Origin: Arthrobacter globiformis
GTDB taxonomy: Bacteria; Actinomycetota; Actinomycetes; Actinomycetales; Micrococcaceae
Direction: 5' to 3'
DNA length: 64,000 nt
Assembly (NCBI RefSeq): GCF_030817195.1
Contig: NZ_JAUSYZ010000001.1
Span: 1,798,001-1,862,000, forward strand
Part shown: in pieces, positions 8,639 to 17,015 of the stretch
Position numbering within the stretch: the first letter of the stretch is position 1
Layout of the letters: each line of letters opens with the position of its first letter
The notes under the pieces: generated by a model
Databases searched by the model: none
What the model saw: the letters and a program-made list of their open reading frames with translations, nothing else
What the model was told of the DNA's origin: nothing
Position numbers and translations under genes: made by a program

Positions 8639-9343
8639 TCAGCTTGTTCGGTCGACGGCGGCGAGGATTGCCGCTCCAAGTTCCGAGGGCTTGGTGAACT
8701 GGGGCCAGTGCCCGGTGGGAAGGTCCACGAGTTCCACATCGCGGATGCGGGCGAGTTCTTCAACGTAAGGGTGCCCGGCGTCCATCCACTCTGTCAGCAA
8801 TGAGGACGGGAACTCGCAGGCGATCACCGTGGCAGGGACGTCGTAGCGGCGCACGTCGTGAAGGTGCTGCCTGTCGCAGGCCACTCCCTTTGGCTGCGGG
8901 ATGGCCCGTGCCCGGAATGCTTCCCGCAGCCCGTCGTCGAGATCGGTGAGATCGGCGTCGTCGAACACGTCCCAAGGGGGCAGGGGGATCTCGTCACCGT
9001 CAACCGGCAGTTCATCATTGATGACCCCGCCTTCCCCGAGCGGTCCGCTGTCCACGTACACCGCCCGGACTACACGGTCGGGGCGCTCGTCCACGGCGCC
9101 GTGGATGATGGCGCCGCCGCCGGAGTGGCCGACGAGGACCAGCGGGCCCTCAATGCCGTCAATGGCTTCCACCACCGCGTTGATGTGGTCGCGGAGCCCG
9201 ATGCCCGTCCGCTTCGCGTCCCTCGCCTCGAGCCCCGGGAGGGTCAGCGCATGGATCTGGTGGCCGGCCTCCAGAAGCGGGGGAGTGACGCCGGACCAGG
9301 ATGAGCCATCGAGCCAGAAGCCGGGAACCAGAATGATGTCCAT
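8639..9343 (-). CDS. alpha/beta hydrolase
   Basis: A 234-residue cytoplasmic alpha/beta-hydrolase fold enzyme. It begins with the oxyanion-hole strand VPGFWLDGSSW, has the nucleophile elbow GHSGGG (Ser74) and the C-terminal catalytic histidine in TGHWPQ (His212). Its short form, with almost no lid, resembles small carboxylesterases such as the EstC/methyl-esterase group. The substrate is unknown. The ATG at 9343 has a TAGGGT box exactly six bases upstream, so a leaderless transcript is likely. It is convergent with the His-rich secreted protein gene and separated from the upstream symporter gene by a strong terminator. Confidence 0.85.
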   Translation of the reverse strand: MDIILVPGFWLDGSSWSGVTPPLLEAGHQIHALTLPGLEARDAKRTGIGLRDHINAVVEAIDGIEGPLVLVGHSGGGAIIHGAVDERPDRVVRAVYVDSGPLGEGGVINDELPVDGDEIPLPPWDVFDDADLTDLDDGLREAFRARAIPQPKGVACDRQHLHDVRRYDVPATVIACEFPSSLLTEWMDAGHPYVEELARIRDVELVDLPTGHWPQFTKPSELGAAILAAVDRTS

Positions 9344-9415
9344 GCCGGTACCCTACCCTTGCTGCCTGCCGCCCGGGACCCATTTGGCCGTCCGGACTTA
9401 ACGCGGGCGGACTTA

Positions 9416-9456
9416 AATGCGTGTGCCCCCGGGAACTCCCCGGGGGCACACGCATT
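9416..9456. terminator. strong hairpin terminator after the DAACS gene
   Basis: A perfect 18-bp stem, AATGCGTGTGCCCCCGGG (9416-9433) with its complement at 9439-9456, around a 5-nt loop. It starts ten bases past the symporter stop codon. The U-run is short, but the stem is very stable. Confidence 0.8.
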
Positions 9457-9465
9457 CAACGGCGA

Positions 9466-10869
9466 TCAGGCCTTCGACTCAGCCAGCTCACGGTCGACGG
9501 CTGCGGGCGCCTCTTCCTCGCGGAAGGCCTCTCCGGTGCGGGGTGCGTTGTAGAGGGTTTCGTCGAGGATGCCCTGGCGCTTGGCCACAATCGTGGGTAC
9601 GAGCGCCTGGCCGGCGACGTTGACCGCCGTGCGGCCCATGTCCAGGATGGGGTCGATGGCCAACAGGAGTCCGACCCCGGCCAGCGGCAGTCCCAGCGTG
9701 GAGAGGGTCAGCGTCAGCATGACGACGGCGCCGGTGGTTCCCGCCGTCGCAGCGGACCCGAGGACGGAGACCAGGGCGATGAGCAGGTACTGGCTGAAGT
9801 CGAGCTGGATCCCGAAGAACTGGGCTACAAAGATTGCTGCCACAGCCGGGTAGATTGCCGCGCAGCCGTCCATCTTGGTGGTGGCGCCCAGCGGAACGGC
9901 GAAGGAGGCGTAGCCCCGGGGAACGCCGAGGTTGCGCTCGGTGACACGCTGGGTCAGCGGCAGCGTGCCGATGGAGGAGCGGGAAACGAAGGCCAGCTGG
10001 ATGGCCGGCCACGCGCCTGAGAAGTACTGCTTGACGGACAGGCCGTGCGAGCGGACCAGAACCGGGTAGACGCCGAACAGCACCAGGGCAAGGCCAATGT
10101 AGATGGCAACCGTGAACTTGCCCAGCGAGCCGATGGTGTCCCAGCCGTAGACGGCCACCGCGTTGCCGATCAGGCCTACGGTGCCCAGCGGTGCGATCCT
10201 GATGATCCACCACAGCACCTTTTGGATGACGGCCAACGCGGAGGCGTTGAGGGCCAGGAACGGCTCCGCCTGCTTGCCCACCTTGAGGGCGGCGACGCCG
10301 ACGGCGATGGCGATCACCAGGATCTGCAGGACGTTGAAGCTGACGGAGGTGGTTACGGCGCCGGAGTCGGTGACGGTGGAGCTGGCACCAAGGCCCAGGA
10401 AGTTCTTGGGGAACAGGCCGATGAGGAACGCCCACCAGTCGCCTTGCTTGCCGTCGTACTCCGCGTCGCCCGGGATGCCGGTGTTTGCGCCCGGCTGCAG
10501 GAGCACGCCCAGGCCGATGCCGATCAGCACGGCGACCAGCGACGTGATGGCAAACCACAGCAGCGTGTTCCAGGCCAGCCGCGCCGCGTTGGAGACCTCA
10601 CGCAGGTTGGAGATGGAGCTCACCACGGCGGTGAAGATGAGCGGCACGACGGCGGTCTGCAGCAGCGAGACGTAGCTGGAGCCGATGGTCTGCAGCGTGG
10701 CGCCCAGCCCGTTGGGGTTCGCCTTGGTGCTGCCGGTGTACTTAGCCAGCAGGCCAAGCCCCAGCCCGACGATCAAAGCCGCAATGATCTGGAAGCCGAA
10801 GGAACCTGCCCACCGGGGCAGCTGGAAGCCGGGTCGCCCGGCCGTGGATGAAGTGGTTTGATTGCTCAC
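9466..10869 (-). CDS. dicarboxylate/amino acid:cation symporter (DAACS family)
   Basis: A 467-residue member of the DAACS/SLC1 family (GltP, DctA, TcyP relatives), which takes up C4-dicarboxylates, acidic amino acids or cystine with H+ or Na+. Eight helices plus re-entrant loops are expected. The diagnostic Ser-rich hairpin SRSSIGTLPLT, the helix 7 motif GATTKMDG and the helix 8 motif DPILDMGRTAVNV are present. These differ from the glutamate/dicarboxylate consensus (K for the usual N before MDG, and no acidic residue after NV.G), so the substrate is uncertain. I chose the second of two adjacent GTG codons, 10869, because TAGCTT lies six bases upstream of it (leaderless); 10872 is the alternative. 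The C-terminal tail is acidic and Ala-rich. Confidence 0.88.
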   Translation of the reverse strand: MSNQTTSSTAGRPGFQLPRWAGSFGFQIIAALIVGLGLGLLAKYTGSTKANPNGLGATLQTIGSSYVSLLQTAVVPLIFTAVVSSISNLREVSNAARLAWNTLLWFAITSLVAVLIGIGLGVLLQPGANTGIPGDAEYDGKQGDWWAFLIGLFPKNFLGLGASSTVTDSGAVTTSVSFNVLQILVIAIAVGVAALKVGKQAEPFLALNASALAVIQKVLWWIIRIAPLGTVGLIGNAVAVYGWDTIGSLGKFTVAIYIGLALVLFGVYPVLVRSHGLSVKQYFSGAWPAIQLAFVSRSSIGTLPLTQRVTERNLGVPRGYASFAVPLGATTKMDGCAAIYPAVAAIFVAQFFGIQLDFSQYLLIALVSVLGSAATAGTTGAVVMLTLTLSTLGLPLAGVGLLLAIDPILDMGRTAVNVAGQALVPTIVAKRQGILDETLYNAPRTGEAFREEEAPAAVDRELAESKA

Positions 10870-11030
10870 CACAACAAGCTAGGCTGCATAAAATACAGCT
10901 TCCAGCCCGCATTGAGAAATATTACGCTGGCCCCGATCGGTAAGAACGCCGCAATGCCCGGTAAATCGGCGCCAGGCCGGCGTTTTATGAAGTTATTCCC
11001 GCGGCGCGTGTGGCAAACATCTCGCGGACG

Positions 11031-11080
11031 CCGCTGGTCGAGCTTGTCGAGACCTTGATCTCGACAAGCTCAATCAGCGG
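11031..11080. repeat. imperfect palindromic repeat (REP-like) at the end of the DUF885 gene
   Basis: Arms 11031-11052 and 11059-11080 match at 20 of 22 positions around a 6-nt centre. The core reads CTGGTCGAGCTTGTCGAGA. A related half-copy lies inside accE at 13149-13172. Elements of this type are scattered through Arthrobacter-like genomes to my knowledge. Here it starts eight bases beyond the DUF885 stop codon and can fold as a terminator. Confidence 0.7.
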
Positions 11081-11087
11081 CGGGCAG

Positions 11088-12773
11088 CTAGGCGAGCATG
11101 GCGCGCTTCAGGGTGTCGAGGCCAACGGAGCCGATGTTGAGCGCCTTGGTGTGGAAGGCCTTGAGGTCGAAATCCGGCCGGGCTTCGAGTTCCTCACGGA
11201 TCTGTTCCCACAGCCGCTGTCCCACCTTGTAGGACGGCGCCTGGCCCGGCCAGCCAAGGTAGCGTGCGAACTCGAACTGAAGGTTGCCGTCGCTGATATC
11301 CAGGTTGGCCTTGAGGAAATCGAAGCCCTTCTCCGGCGTCCAGGTGCCTGTTCCCCAGCGCGCGGGCACGTCAAGTTCCAGGTGCACGCCGATGTCGAAC
11401 ACCACCCGGGCAGCCCGCATCCGCTGCATATCCAGCATGCCCATGTGGTCGCCCGGATCCTTGAGGTAGCCGAGTTCCTCCATGAGGTTCTCGGCGTACA
11501 GGGCCCAGCCCTCGCCGTGTCCCGACGTCCAGCAGACATTCCGCCGCCAGCTGTTGAGCAGCTCGCGCCGGTAGACGGCCGTGGCCACCTGCAGGTGGTG
11601 GCCGGGCACGCCCTCATGGAACACCGTGGTGGTTTCGGCCCAGGTGGTGAACGTGTCTTCGCCTGGCGGCACGGACCACCACATCCGGCCGGGCCGGCTG
11701 AAGTCGTCCGTCGGCCCCGTGTAATAGATGCCACCCTCATCCGTGGGCGCGATCCGGCATTCAAGGGTCTTCATGACGTCGGGAATCTCGAAGTGGACGC
11801 CGGCGAGGTCGGATATGGCGCGGTCGGACAGCTCCTGCATCCACGCCGTCAGGGCTTCCGTTCCCTTGATCTGGCGGGTGGGATCGCTGTTGAGGATTTC
11901 CTTGGCCTCCGCGATGGAGGCACCCGGCTTGATTTGCCCGGCTACCTGTTCCTGGGTGGCAATGATCCGCTCGAGTTCCTCGACCCCCCAAGCGTAGGTT
12001 TCTTCGAGGTCGACGGCGGCGCCAAGGAACACCCGTGAGGCGAGGGCGTAGCGCTCCCGGCCCACGGCGTCCTTCTCCGGGGCGACCGGCAGCAGCTCCT
12101 CCTGCAGGAATGCGGCCAGCCCGGCGTACGCCGCCCGGGCGGCGGCGGCGCCGGCGTCGAGCTTTTCCTGCAGTTCCGCCGGCAGCGGGCCGTCAAGTGT
12201 TTTGGCGTCGGCCGCGAGCTTGGCGAAGAAGCCGTCCTCCGCGGCGTATTTGGTGGTCTGTTCGATCACGATCGACACCTGGCGCCGGGCCGAGACCTTG
12301 CCGTTGTCCTTGGCCGTCCGCAGGGACTCGATGTAGCCGCTGATGGCAGCCGGCACGCTGTGCGTACGGCCCGCGATGTTCGCCCAGTGCTCCTCGGTGT
12401 CCGTGGGCATGAGGTCGAAGATCGACCGGATGTTCTGCGCCGGGGAATCAATGTTGTTCAGTTCGGCGAGATTCCAGCCCGAGTCATGGATCTCCAGCTG
12501 GAGGCCGAGGCGTTCGCGCAGGGCATCGAGGGTGACGGCGTCGACGTCGTCAACGGGTTCCAGCCCCTCGAGGGCCTGCAGGGTCTTTCGTTCGGCGGCG
12601 GCGAACCTGCCGAGTCCGGCGGGGGAAAAGTCCTGGAACTCGGTGTCATGCCCCGGGATGCCGAGCGTGGTGGCCAGGCTCGGGTCCAGGGCAACGAGTG
12701 TGTCGGTGTGGGCGTCGGCGACGGCGTCGATGGCGGTCCGGGGGCGCGCTGGGGCGGCAGATTCAGTAGTCAC
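11088..12773 (-). CDS. DUF885 family protein, putative metallo-hydrolase
   Basis: A 561-residue cytoplasmic DUF885 protein. The family is uncharacterised in most bacteria but carries a zinc-peptidase-like helix; here it is FHEGVPGHHLQVA, with an HExxxHH-like arrangement, followed by the conserved SGHGEGWALYAENLMEELG block and the C-terminal ARYLGWPGQAPSYKVGQ. The fold is expected to be all-helical, as in thermolysin-like carboxypeptidases, so a peptidase or related hydrolase is the best guess, not demonstrated. The GTG at 12773 has TAGTCT six bases upstream, predicting a leaderless transcript. It has no predicted signal peptide. It lies downstream of accE in the same orientation, separated by a 183-bp spacer containing degenerate repeat fragments. 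Confidence 0.85.
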   Translation of the reverse strand: MTTESAAPARPRTAIDAVADAHTDTLVALDPSLATTLGIPGHDTEFQDFSPAGLGRFAAAERKTLQALEGLEPVDDVDAVTLDALRERLGLQLEIHDSGWNLAELNNIDSPAQNIRSIFDLMPTDTEEHWANIAGRTHSVPAAISGYIESLRTAKDNGKVSARRQVSIVIEQTTKYAAEDGFFAKLAADAKTLDGPLPAELQEKLDAGAAAARAAYAGLAAFLQEELLPVAPEKDAVGRERYALASRVFLGAAVDLEETYAWGVEELERIIATQEQVAGQIKPGASIAEAKEILNSDPTRQIKGTEALTAWMQELSDRAISDLAGVHFEIPDVMKTLECRIAPTDEGGIYYTGPTDDFSRPGRMWWSVPPGEDTFTTWAETTTVFHEGVPGHHLQVATAVYRRELLNSWRRNVCWTSGHGEGWALYAENLMEELGYLKDPGDHMGMLDMQRMRAARVVFDIGVHLELDVPARWGTGTWTPEKGFDFLKANLDISDGNLQFEFARYLGWPGQAPSYKVGQRLWEQIREELEARPDFDLKAFHTKALNIGSVGLDTLKRAMLA

Positions 12774-12956
12774 CCCACGAGACTAACTGCGGGGTTCCGG
12801 TTATGAAAGACTTACTGAATTTTTCAGCGGCCGGGGCCTCCGCCGCCTGGGCCCACGCTGCCGAGGGGCCCCGATCGAGCTTGCGAGATTGGGGAGGCAG
12901 CGGGGAGGTTCCCTGGCCGAGCGAAGCGAGGTTAGGGAGGCGGTGGGGACGGACCG

Positions 12957-13187
12957 CTAGCCCCGGCTGCGCTTCCAGGCGCCCGGACCCGGCGTCGGCT
13001 CCAGCCGCAGCTGCTGGCGCCGCACCCAGTGCCGCGTGCTCGGCTTCTCCGGGCGGGCCGCTGCGGCGGGACCTAAGGAAAGCACGACGGCGGTAAACGC
13101 CGCCAGCTCCTCGGGCGTCGGTTCGCCTTTGGTAACGGAGAACAGCGGGGTTTCGACAGGCTCAACCAGCGGATCTTTCGCGCTCAC
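12957..13187 (-). CDS. accE: acyl-CoA carboxylase epsilon subunit
   Basis: A 76-residue small subunit of actinobacterial acyl-CoA carboxylase, which stabilises the alpha-beta holoenzyme. The family's conserved core FSVTKGEPTPEELAAFTAVV is at residues 16-35, and the C-terminus is basic with WKRSRG, as is usual. The GTG start overlaps the accD stop by four bases (GTGA), which fixes the operon. The oddity is the N-terminus: residues 5-13 (DPLVEPVET) are encoded by a copy of the palindromic repeat half-element also seen at 11031. The repeat seems to have been accommodated in frame at the start of the gene, ahead of the conserved core. Confidence 0.87.
   Translation of the reverse strand: MSAKDPLVEPVETPLFSVTKGEPTPEELAAFTAVVLSLGPAAAARPEKPSTRHWVRRQQLRLEPTPGPGAWKRSRG
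13149..13172. repeat. REP-like half element inside accE
   Basis: On the minus strand this 24-mer matches the left arm of the 11031-11080 element at 21 of 24 positions and encodes PLVEPVET at the accE N-terminus. Confidence 0.65.
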
Positions 13188-14767
13188 AGCGGGATGTTCC
13201 CGTGCTTCTTCGTGGGCAGGCTCGCGCGCTTGTCGCGCAGCGCCCGCAGCCCCTTGATGATCTGCAGCCTCGTGTCCGAGGGCGCGATGACGGCGTCAAC
13301 GTAGCCCAGCTCTGCGGCCTGGTACGGGTTGAGCAGCTCTTCCTCGTACTGCCGGATTACGTCGGCGCGCTTGGCCTCCACGTCGCCTCCGGCCTCGGCA
13401 ACGGCGGCGAGGTCGCGCCGGTACAGGATGTTGACGGCGCCCTGTGCGCCCATCACGCCGATCTGGGCGGTGGGCCACGCGAGGTTCAGGTCAGCCCCGA
13501 GCTTCTTGGAGCCCATCACGATGTAGGCTCCGCCGTAGGCCTTCCGGGTGATCACGGTCAGCTTGGGCACGGTGGCTTCGGCGTAGGCGTAGAGGAGCTT
13601 GGCTCCGCGGCGGATGATTCCCTGGAACTCCTGGTCCTTGCCCGGCAGGAAGCCGGGAACATCGACGAGCGTGATGATCGGAATGTTGAAGGCGTCGCAG
13701 TGGCGGACGAAGCGGGCGGCCTTTTCGGAGGCTGAGATGTCCAGGGTGCCGGCGAACTGCAGCGGCTGGTTGGCCACGATCCCCACCGTGTGGCCTTCGA
13801 CGCGGCCATAGCCGATGATCACGTTCGGTGCGTACAGCGACTGCATCTCCAGGAAGTGGGCGTCATCGACGATCTGCTCGATGACCTTGCGCATGTCGTA
13901 GGGCTGGTTCGCGGAGTCCGGGACCAGCGTGTCCAGGGCGAGGTCGTCGTCGTCGAGCTCCAGCTCCTGCTGGTGCTCCAGCACGGGCGCCTCGGAGAGG
14001 TTGTTGGAGGGCAGGAAGTCCAGTAGTTCCCGGACGAACTCAATCGCATCGGCTTCGTCCGAAGCCAGATAGGTGGACGTGCCGGTGGTCGCGTTGTGCT
14101 GCCGGGCGCCGCCGAGGGTCTCCATGTCCACGTCCTCGCCGGTGACCGTCTTGATGACGTCGGGGCCGGTGATGAACATGTGCGACGTCTTGTCCACCAT
14201 GACCACGTAGTCGGTGAGCGCGGGGGAGTAGGCTGCGCCGCCGGCGCACGGGCCCATGATGAGCGAGATCTGCGGGACGACGCCGGATGCGTGCACGTTG
14301 TTGCGGAAGATGTCCGCGAACATCGCCAGCGAGGCAACACCCTCCTGGATGCGGGCGCCACCGCCGTCGTTGATGCCCACCACAGGGCAGCCGTTGCGCA
14401 GTGCGAATTCCTGGACCTTAACGATCTTTTCGCCGTTGACCTGGCTCAGCGAGCCGCCGTAGACGCTGAAGTCCTGGCTGTAGAGGGCCACGAGCCGGCC
14501 GTCCACGGTTCCGTAACCCGACACGACGCCATCACCGAGCGGCTTCTTCTTCTCCATGCCGAAGGCGGTGGAGCGGTGGACCGCAAGGGCGTCGAACTCC
14601 ACGAAGGATCCTTCGTCCACGAGCAGGTCGATGCGCTCGCGGGCGGTGTTCTTGCCGCGTGCATGCTGCTTCTCGATGGCTTCAGGGCCGGACGGCTGCT
14701 CAGCACGGGCCTGGCGGTCGCGGAAATCGGCAATCTTTCCCGCCGTCGTGGTCAGATCGTGGCTCAT
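13184..14767 (-). CDS. accD: acyl-CoA carboxylase beta subunit (carboxyltransferase)
   Basis: A 527-residue carboxyltransferase subunit of the AccD/PccB type, transferring CO2 from biotin to acetyl-, propionyl- or longer acyl-CoA. The N-half crotonase-like domain has GGARIQEGVASL and the oxyanion-hole region GPCAGGAAYSPALTD; the C-half has DVPGFLPGKDQE and KAYGGAYIVMGSK with its Gly-rich loop. Length and order match PccB-like subunits. The start at 14767 has GGAG eight bases upstream and begins MSHDLTTTAG; the frame is open further upstream, but without family similarity. It overlaps accE by four bases. The specificity residue in the acyl pocket cannot be judged here. A possible -10, TAGACT (14888-14883, minus strand), and a palindrome shared with accA3 lie upstream. 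Confidence 0.92.
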   Translation of the reverse strand: MSHDLTTTAGKIADFRDRQARAEQPSGPEAIEKQHARGKNTARERIDLLVDEGSFVEFDALAVHRSTAFGMEKKKPLGDGVVSGYGTVDGRLVALYSQDFSVYGGSLSQVNGEKIVKVQEFALRNGCPVVGINDGGGARIQEGVASLAMFADIFRNNVHASGVVPQISLIMGPCAGGAAYSPALTDYVVMVDKTSHMFITGPDVIKTVTGEDVDMETLGGARQHNATTGTSTYLASDEADAIEFVRELLDFLPSNNLSEAPVLEHQQELELDDDDLALDTLVPDSANQPYDMRKVIEQIVDDAHFLEMQSLYAPNVIIGYGRVEGHTVGIVANQPLQFAGTLDISASEKAARFVRHCDAFNIPIITLVDVPGFLPGKDQEFQGIIRRGAKLLYAYAEATVPKLTVITRKAYGGAYIVMGSKKLGADLNLAWPTAQIGVMGAQGAVNILYRRDLAAVAEAGGDVEAKRADVIRQYEEELLNPYQAAELGYVDAVIAPSDTRLQIIKGLRALRDKRASLPTKKHGNIPL

Positions 14768-14882
14768 GAAGTGTCTCCGGCTCTGTAGCTGTTGTGCTGT
14801 GGCTGTTCTGCTGCGGCAGCGTGACGCGGGCCCTGGTTGCCGGTTTAAGTAGCATCCGTACAAATCCAAAGCCCTGATGGCT

Positions 14883-14927
14883 AGTCTAGTGACGCTAATT
14901 CCCGGGACCGCTGTAGGGTTCCTACAA
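14883..14927 (-). promoter_or_regulatory. accD promoter and acc-type palindrome
   Basis: On the minus strand a TAGACT -10 candidate lies at 14888-14883. The 17-mer TTGTAGGAACCCTACAG (14927-14911) sits over its -35 region. It matches the accA3 upstream palindrome TTGTAGCTTCCCTACAA in both arms except the last base. Confidence 0.45.
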
Positions 14928-14958
14928 TTTTCGTTCGTGGCGCCGACGGAACCGCCGA

Positions 14959-14991
14959 TGTTACTCGCGGGTAACAAATTGCGGCTAGAGT
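14959..14991 (+). promoter_or_regulatory. leaderless SDR promoter with TGTTAC-N6-GTAACA palindrome
   Basis: TAGAGT (14986-14991) lies six bases before the SDR ATG. TGTTACTCGCGGGTAACA (14959-14976), with perfect 6-bp arms, covers the expected -35 region and looks like an operator. The palindrome is directly visible; its function is inferred. Confidence 0.5.
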
Positions 14992-14997
14992 GTCCCT

Positions 14998-15867
14998 ATG
15001 ACTTCGAGCAGCGACGCTTACCCTGTTCCGGCTACGCCTTACCAGACCCCCGGCAGCCTTCGGGGCCGGACCATCCTGATGTCCGGGGGCAGCCGCGGCA
15101 TAGGCCTGGCGATCGCCCGGCGGGCAGCGCGCGACGGCGCCCATGTGGTGCTGCTGGCCAAAACCGGCGAGCCGCATGCAAAGCTCGAGGGTACCGTCTA
15201 TAGCGCCGCCGAAGAGCTGGAGGCTGCCGGCGGCAGTGCCCTGCCTCTGGTAGGGGATGTCAGGAACGACGACGACGTCGCGCGCGCCGTGGACGCCGCC
15301 GTCGGCCGCTTTGGCGGAATCGACGTCGTCATCAACAACGCCTCCGCGATCGACCTCTCACCGACGGACGCGGTGGACATGAAGCGCTACGACCTCATGC
15401 AGGACATCAACGTCCGCGGCACCTTCCTGCTCTCCAAGCTGGCGCTGCCCGCCCTGCGCAAATCATCCGGCGGCCACATCCTCACGCTCTCGCCGCCCCT
15501 GAACCTCGACCCGAAGTGGGCGGGCCGGCACCTGGCGTACACCATGGCCAAGTACGGCATGAGCCTGACCACGCTGGGCCTGGCGGAGGAGCTCAGGAAC
15601 GACCGCATCTGCGTCAATTCGCTGTGGCCGAGGACGCTCATTGATACGGCCGCCATCCGGAGCATGGCCGGCGGTGAGTCCATCGTCCGGGCTGCCCGCA
15701 GCCCCGAGATCATGGCCGACGCGGCCCATGCCGTGCTCACGGGGGACTTCGACACGGGCAACTTCTACACGGACGAGCAGGTCCTGGCCGCCGCCGGGGT
15801 GACGGATTTCCGGCCCTACAGCCTGGGAGCTGCCGAGGAGGACCTCGTCCAGGACATCTTCCTGTGA
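14998..15867 (+). CDS. SDR family oxidoreductase
   Basis: A 289-residue short-chain dehydrogenase/reductase. The cofactor loop SGGSRGIGLAIARRAA (from about residue 29) and NNASAI are present. The catalytic Tyr-Lys is in AYTMAKYG (YxxxK), preceded by the serine region LTLSPP. It resembles the HSDL2-like SDR subfamily, in which members are linked to fatty acid metabolism; that would fit its position divergent from accD, but the substrate is unknown. A TAGAGT box six bases before the ATG predicts a leaderless mRNA. The C-terminal third (GNFYTDEQVLAAAGVTDFRPY) is typical of the subfamily. Confidence 0.88.
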   Translation: MTSSSDAYPVPATPYQTPGSLRGRTILMSGGSRGIGLAIARRAARDGAHVVLLAKTGEPHAKLEGTVYSAAEELEAAGGSALPLVGDVRNDDDVARAVDAAVGRFGGIDVVINNASAIDLSPTDAVDMKRYDLMQDINVRGTFLLSKLALPALRKSSGGHILTLSPPLNLDPKWAGRHLAYTMAKYGMSLTTLGLAEELRNDRICVNSLWPRTLIDTAAIRSMAGGESIVRAARSPEIMADAAHAVLTGDFDTGNFYTDEQVLAAAGVTDFRPYSLGAAEEDLVQDIFL

Positions 15868-15939
15868 GCGGCACCGTCTGTGGGCCGGCATCTATCTGCG
15901 GGCCGGTTTCTTCCGGTTAGCTGGCATCTTCCTGTGAGC
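15855..15939. repeat. 15-bp direct duplication around the SDR stop codon
   Basis: CATCTTCCTGTGAGC occurs at 15855-15869, spanning the SDR stop, and again at 15925-15939, 70 bp later. It looks like a recent segmental duplication whose spacer has since diverged. Confidence 0.6.
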
Positions 15940-15986
15940 CGGCCTCTGACCGGGGGCTTTCCCGGCCGCGCAGCCCGGCGAGTCGC

Positions 15987-15992
15987 TAGGAT
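15987..15992 (+). promoter_or_regulatory. -10 box of the leaderless birA promoter
   Basis: TAGGAT followed by exactly six bases (TCAACT) and the ATG of birA. No clear -35 is visible. Confidence 0.55.
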
Positions 15993-15998
15993 TCAACT

Positions 15999-17015
15999 AT
16001 GGATGCCGCACGCCCTGACGATAGCCGTGGACCGCAGGAGAACCTCACCGGTGCGAAGGGCCTGCCCGAGCGGCCGGCCCTGGACCGGGAAGCCCTGTCT
16101 GACGCCAATTTCCTCGCCGCCACCGGCATCGCCCAGCTGACGGTCGTGGAGACAACCGGGTCCACCAACGCCGACCTGCTGCGGGCAGTGACCGTGGATC
16201 CCAAGGCCTGGCCAGACCTGGCAGTCCTGACGGCCGAGCATCAGACTGCCGCCCGCGGCCGCCTGGACCGCGCCTGGGAAGCGCCCGCCCGCAGCTCTGT
16301 GCTGGTCTCGCTGGTGCTGCGGCCCGTTAATGCTGACGGCCGCCCCCTGCCCACCCAGACCTACTCATGGCTGTCACTCCTGGCCGCTGTCGCGCTGCGC
16401 GACGCCCTCGATGAGACAGCGGGAATTCCCGCTGAGCTGAAGTGGCCGAATGATGTTCTGGTGCGCGGCGGGAAAATTGCCGGCATCCTCGCCCAGCTCG
16501 GGCCCCTGGGCGACGGCTCCGTGCCGCCCGTCATCCTTGGCACGGGCCTGAACGTCACACTCACCGAGGACGAGTTGCCGGTGCCCACCGCCACGTCCGT
16601 CCAGCTTCAAGGTGCCGGAACGGTGGACCGTACCGTGCTGCTGAAGAGCTACCTGTCCCGTTTTTGCATGCTGTACCGCAGCTTCTGCAATGCTGACGGC
16701 GACGCCACGGCAGGCCTGGCCGGCGGCCCGTCGCTGCACAAGCGCGTCGAAACGGCGATGGTCACCCTGGGCCAGCAGGTCCGCGCCCAGCTGCCGGGCG
16801 ACCACGAAATCATCGGCCACGCATCCCGGCTTGATGACTCGGGCTCCCTGCTGGTGGTGGACGCCTCTGCCCATGAGCACGTGGTGACTGCGGGGGACGT
16901 GGTCCACCTGCGGCCGTGGTCTCCGGAGACGTCTGCCAAGCACGGCGCCGACAGGCACAGCTCCGGGAAGCATGGCGCCGACAAGCAGGGGGCCGGCGAA
17001 AGCGGTTATGCGTAA
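15999..17015 (+). CDS. birA: biotin-[acetyl-CoA carboxylase] ligase
   Basis: A 338-residue biotin protein ligase which makes biotinyl-AMP and attaches biotin to the AccA3 lysine. The catalytic domain contains ETTGSTNADLL, the biotinyl-AMP loop TAARGRLDRAW (in place of the GRGRxGR consensus), LKWPNDVLV with the catalytic lysine, and GILAQ. It lacks the N-terminal DNA-binding domain of E. coli BirA, so it is a monofunctional ligase. A small C-terminal domain follows (VDASAHEHVVTAGDVVHLRPW). The last about 25 residues contain two KHGAD motifs from a short duplication and look disordered. The 3' end overlaps the next gene by eight bases. The neighbouring accA3 and accDE provide its substrate. Confidence 0.93.
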   Translation: MDAARPDDSRGPQENLTGAKGLPERPALDREALSDANFLAATGIAQLTVVETTGSTNADLLRAVTVDPKAWPDLAVLTAEHQTAARGRLDRAWEAPARSSVLVSLVLRPVNADGRPLPTQTYSWLSLLAAVALRDALDETAGIPAELKWPNDVLVRGGKIAGILAQLGPLGDGSVPPVILGTGLNVTLTEDELPVPTATSVQLQGAGTVDRTVLLKSYLSRFCMLYRSFCNADGDATAGLAGGPSLHKRVETAMVTLGQQVRAQLPGDHEIIGHASRLDDSGSLLVVDASAHEHVVTAGDVVHLRPWSPETSAKHGADRHSSGKHGADKQGAGESGYA

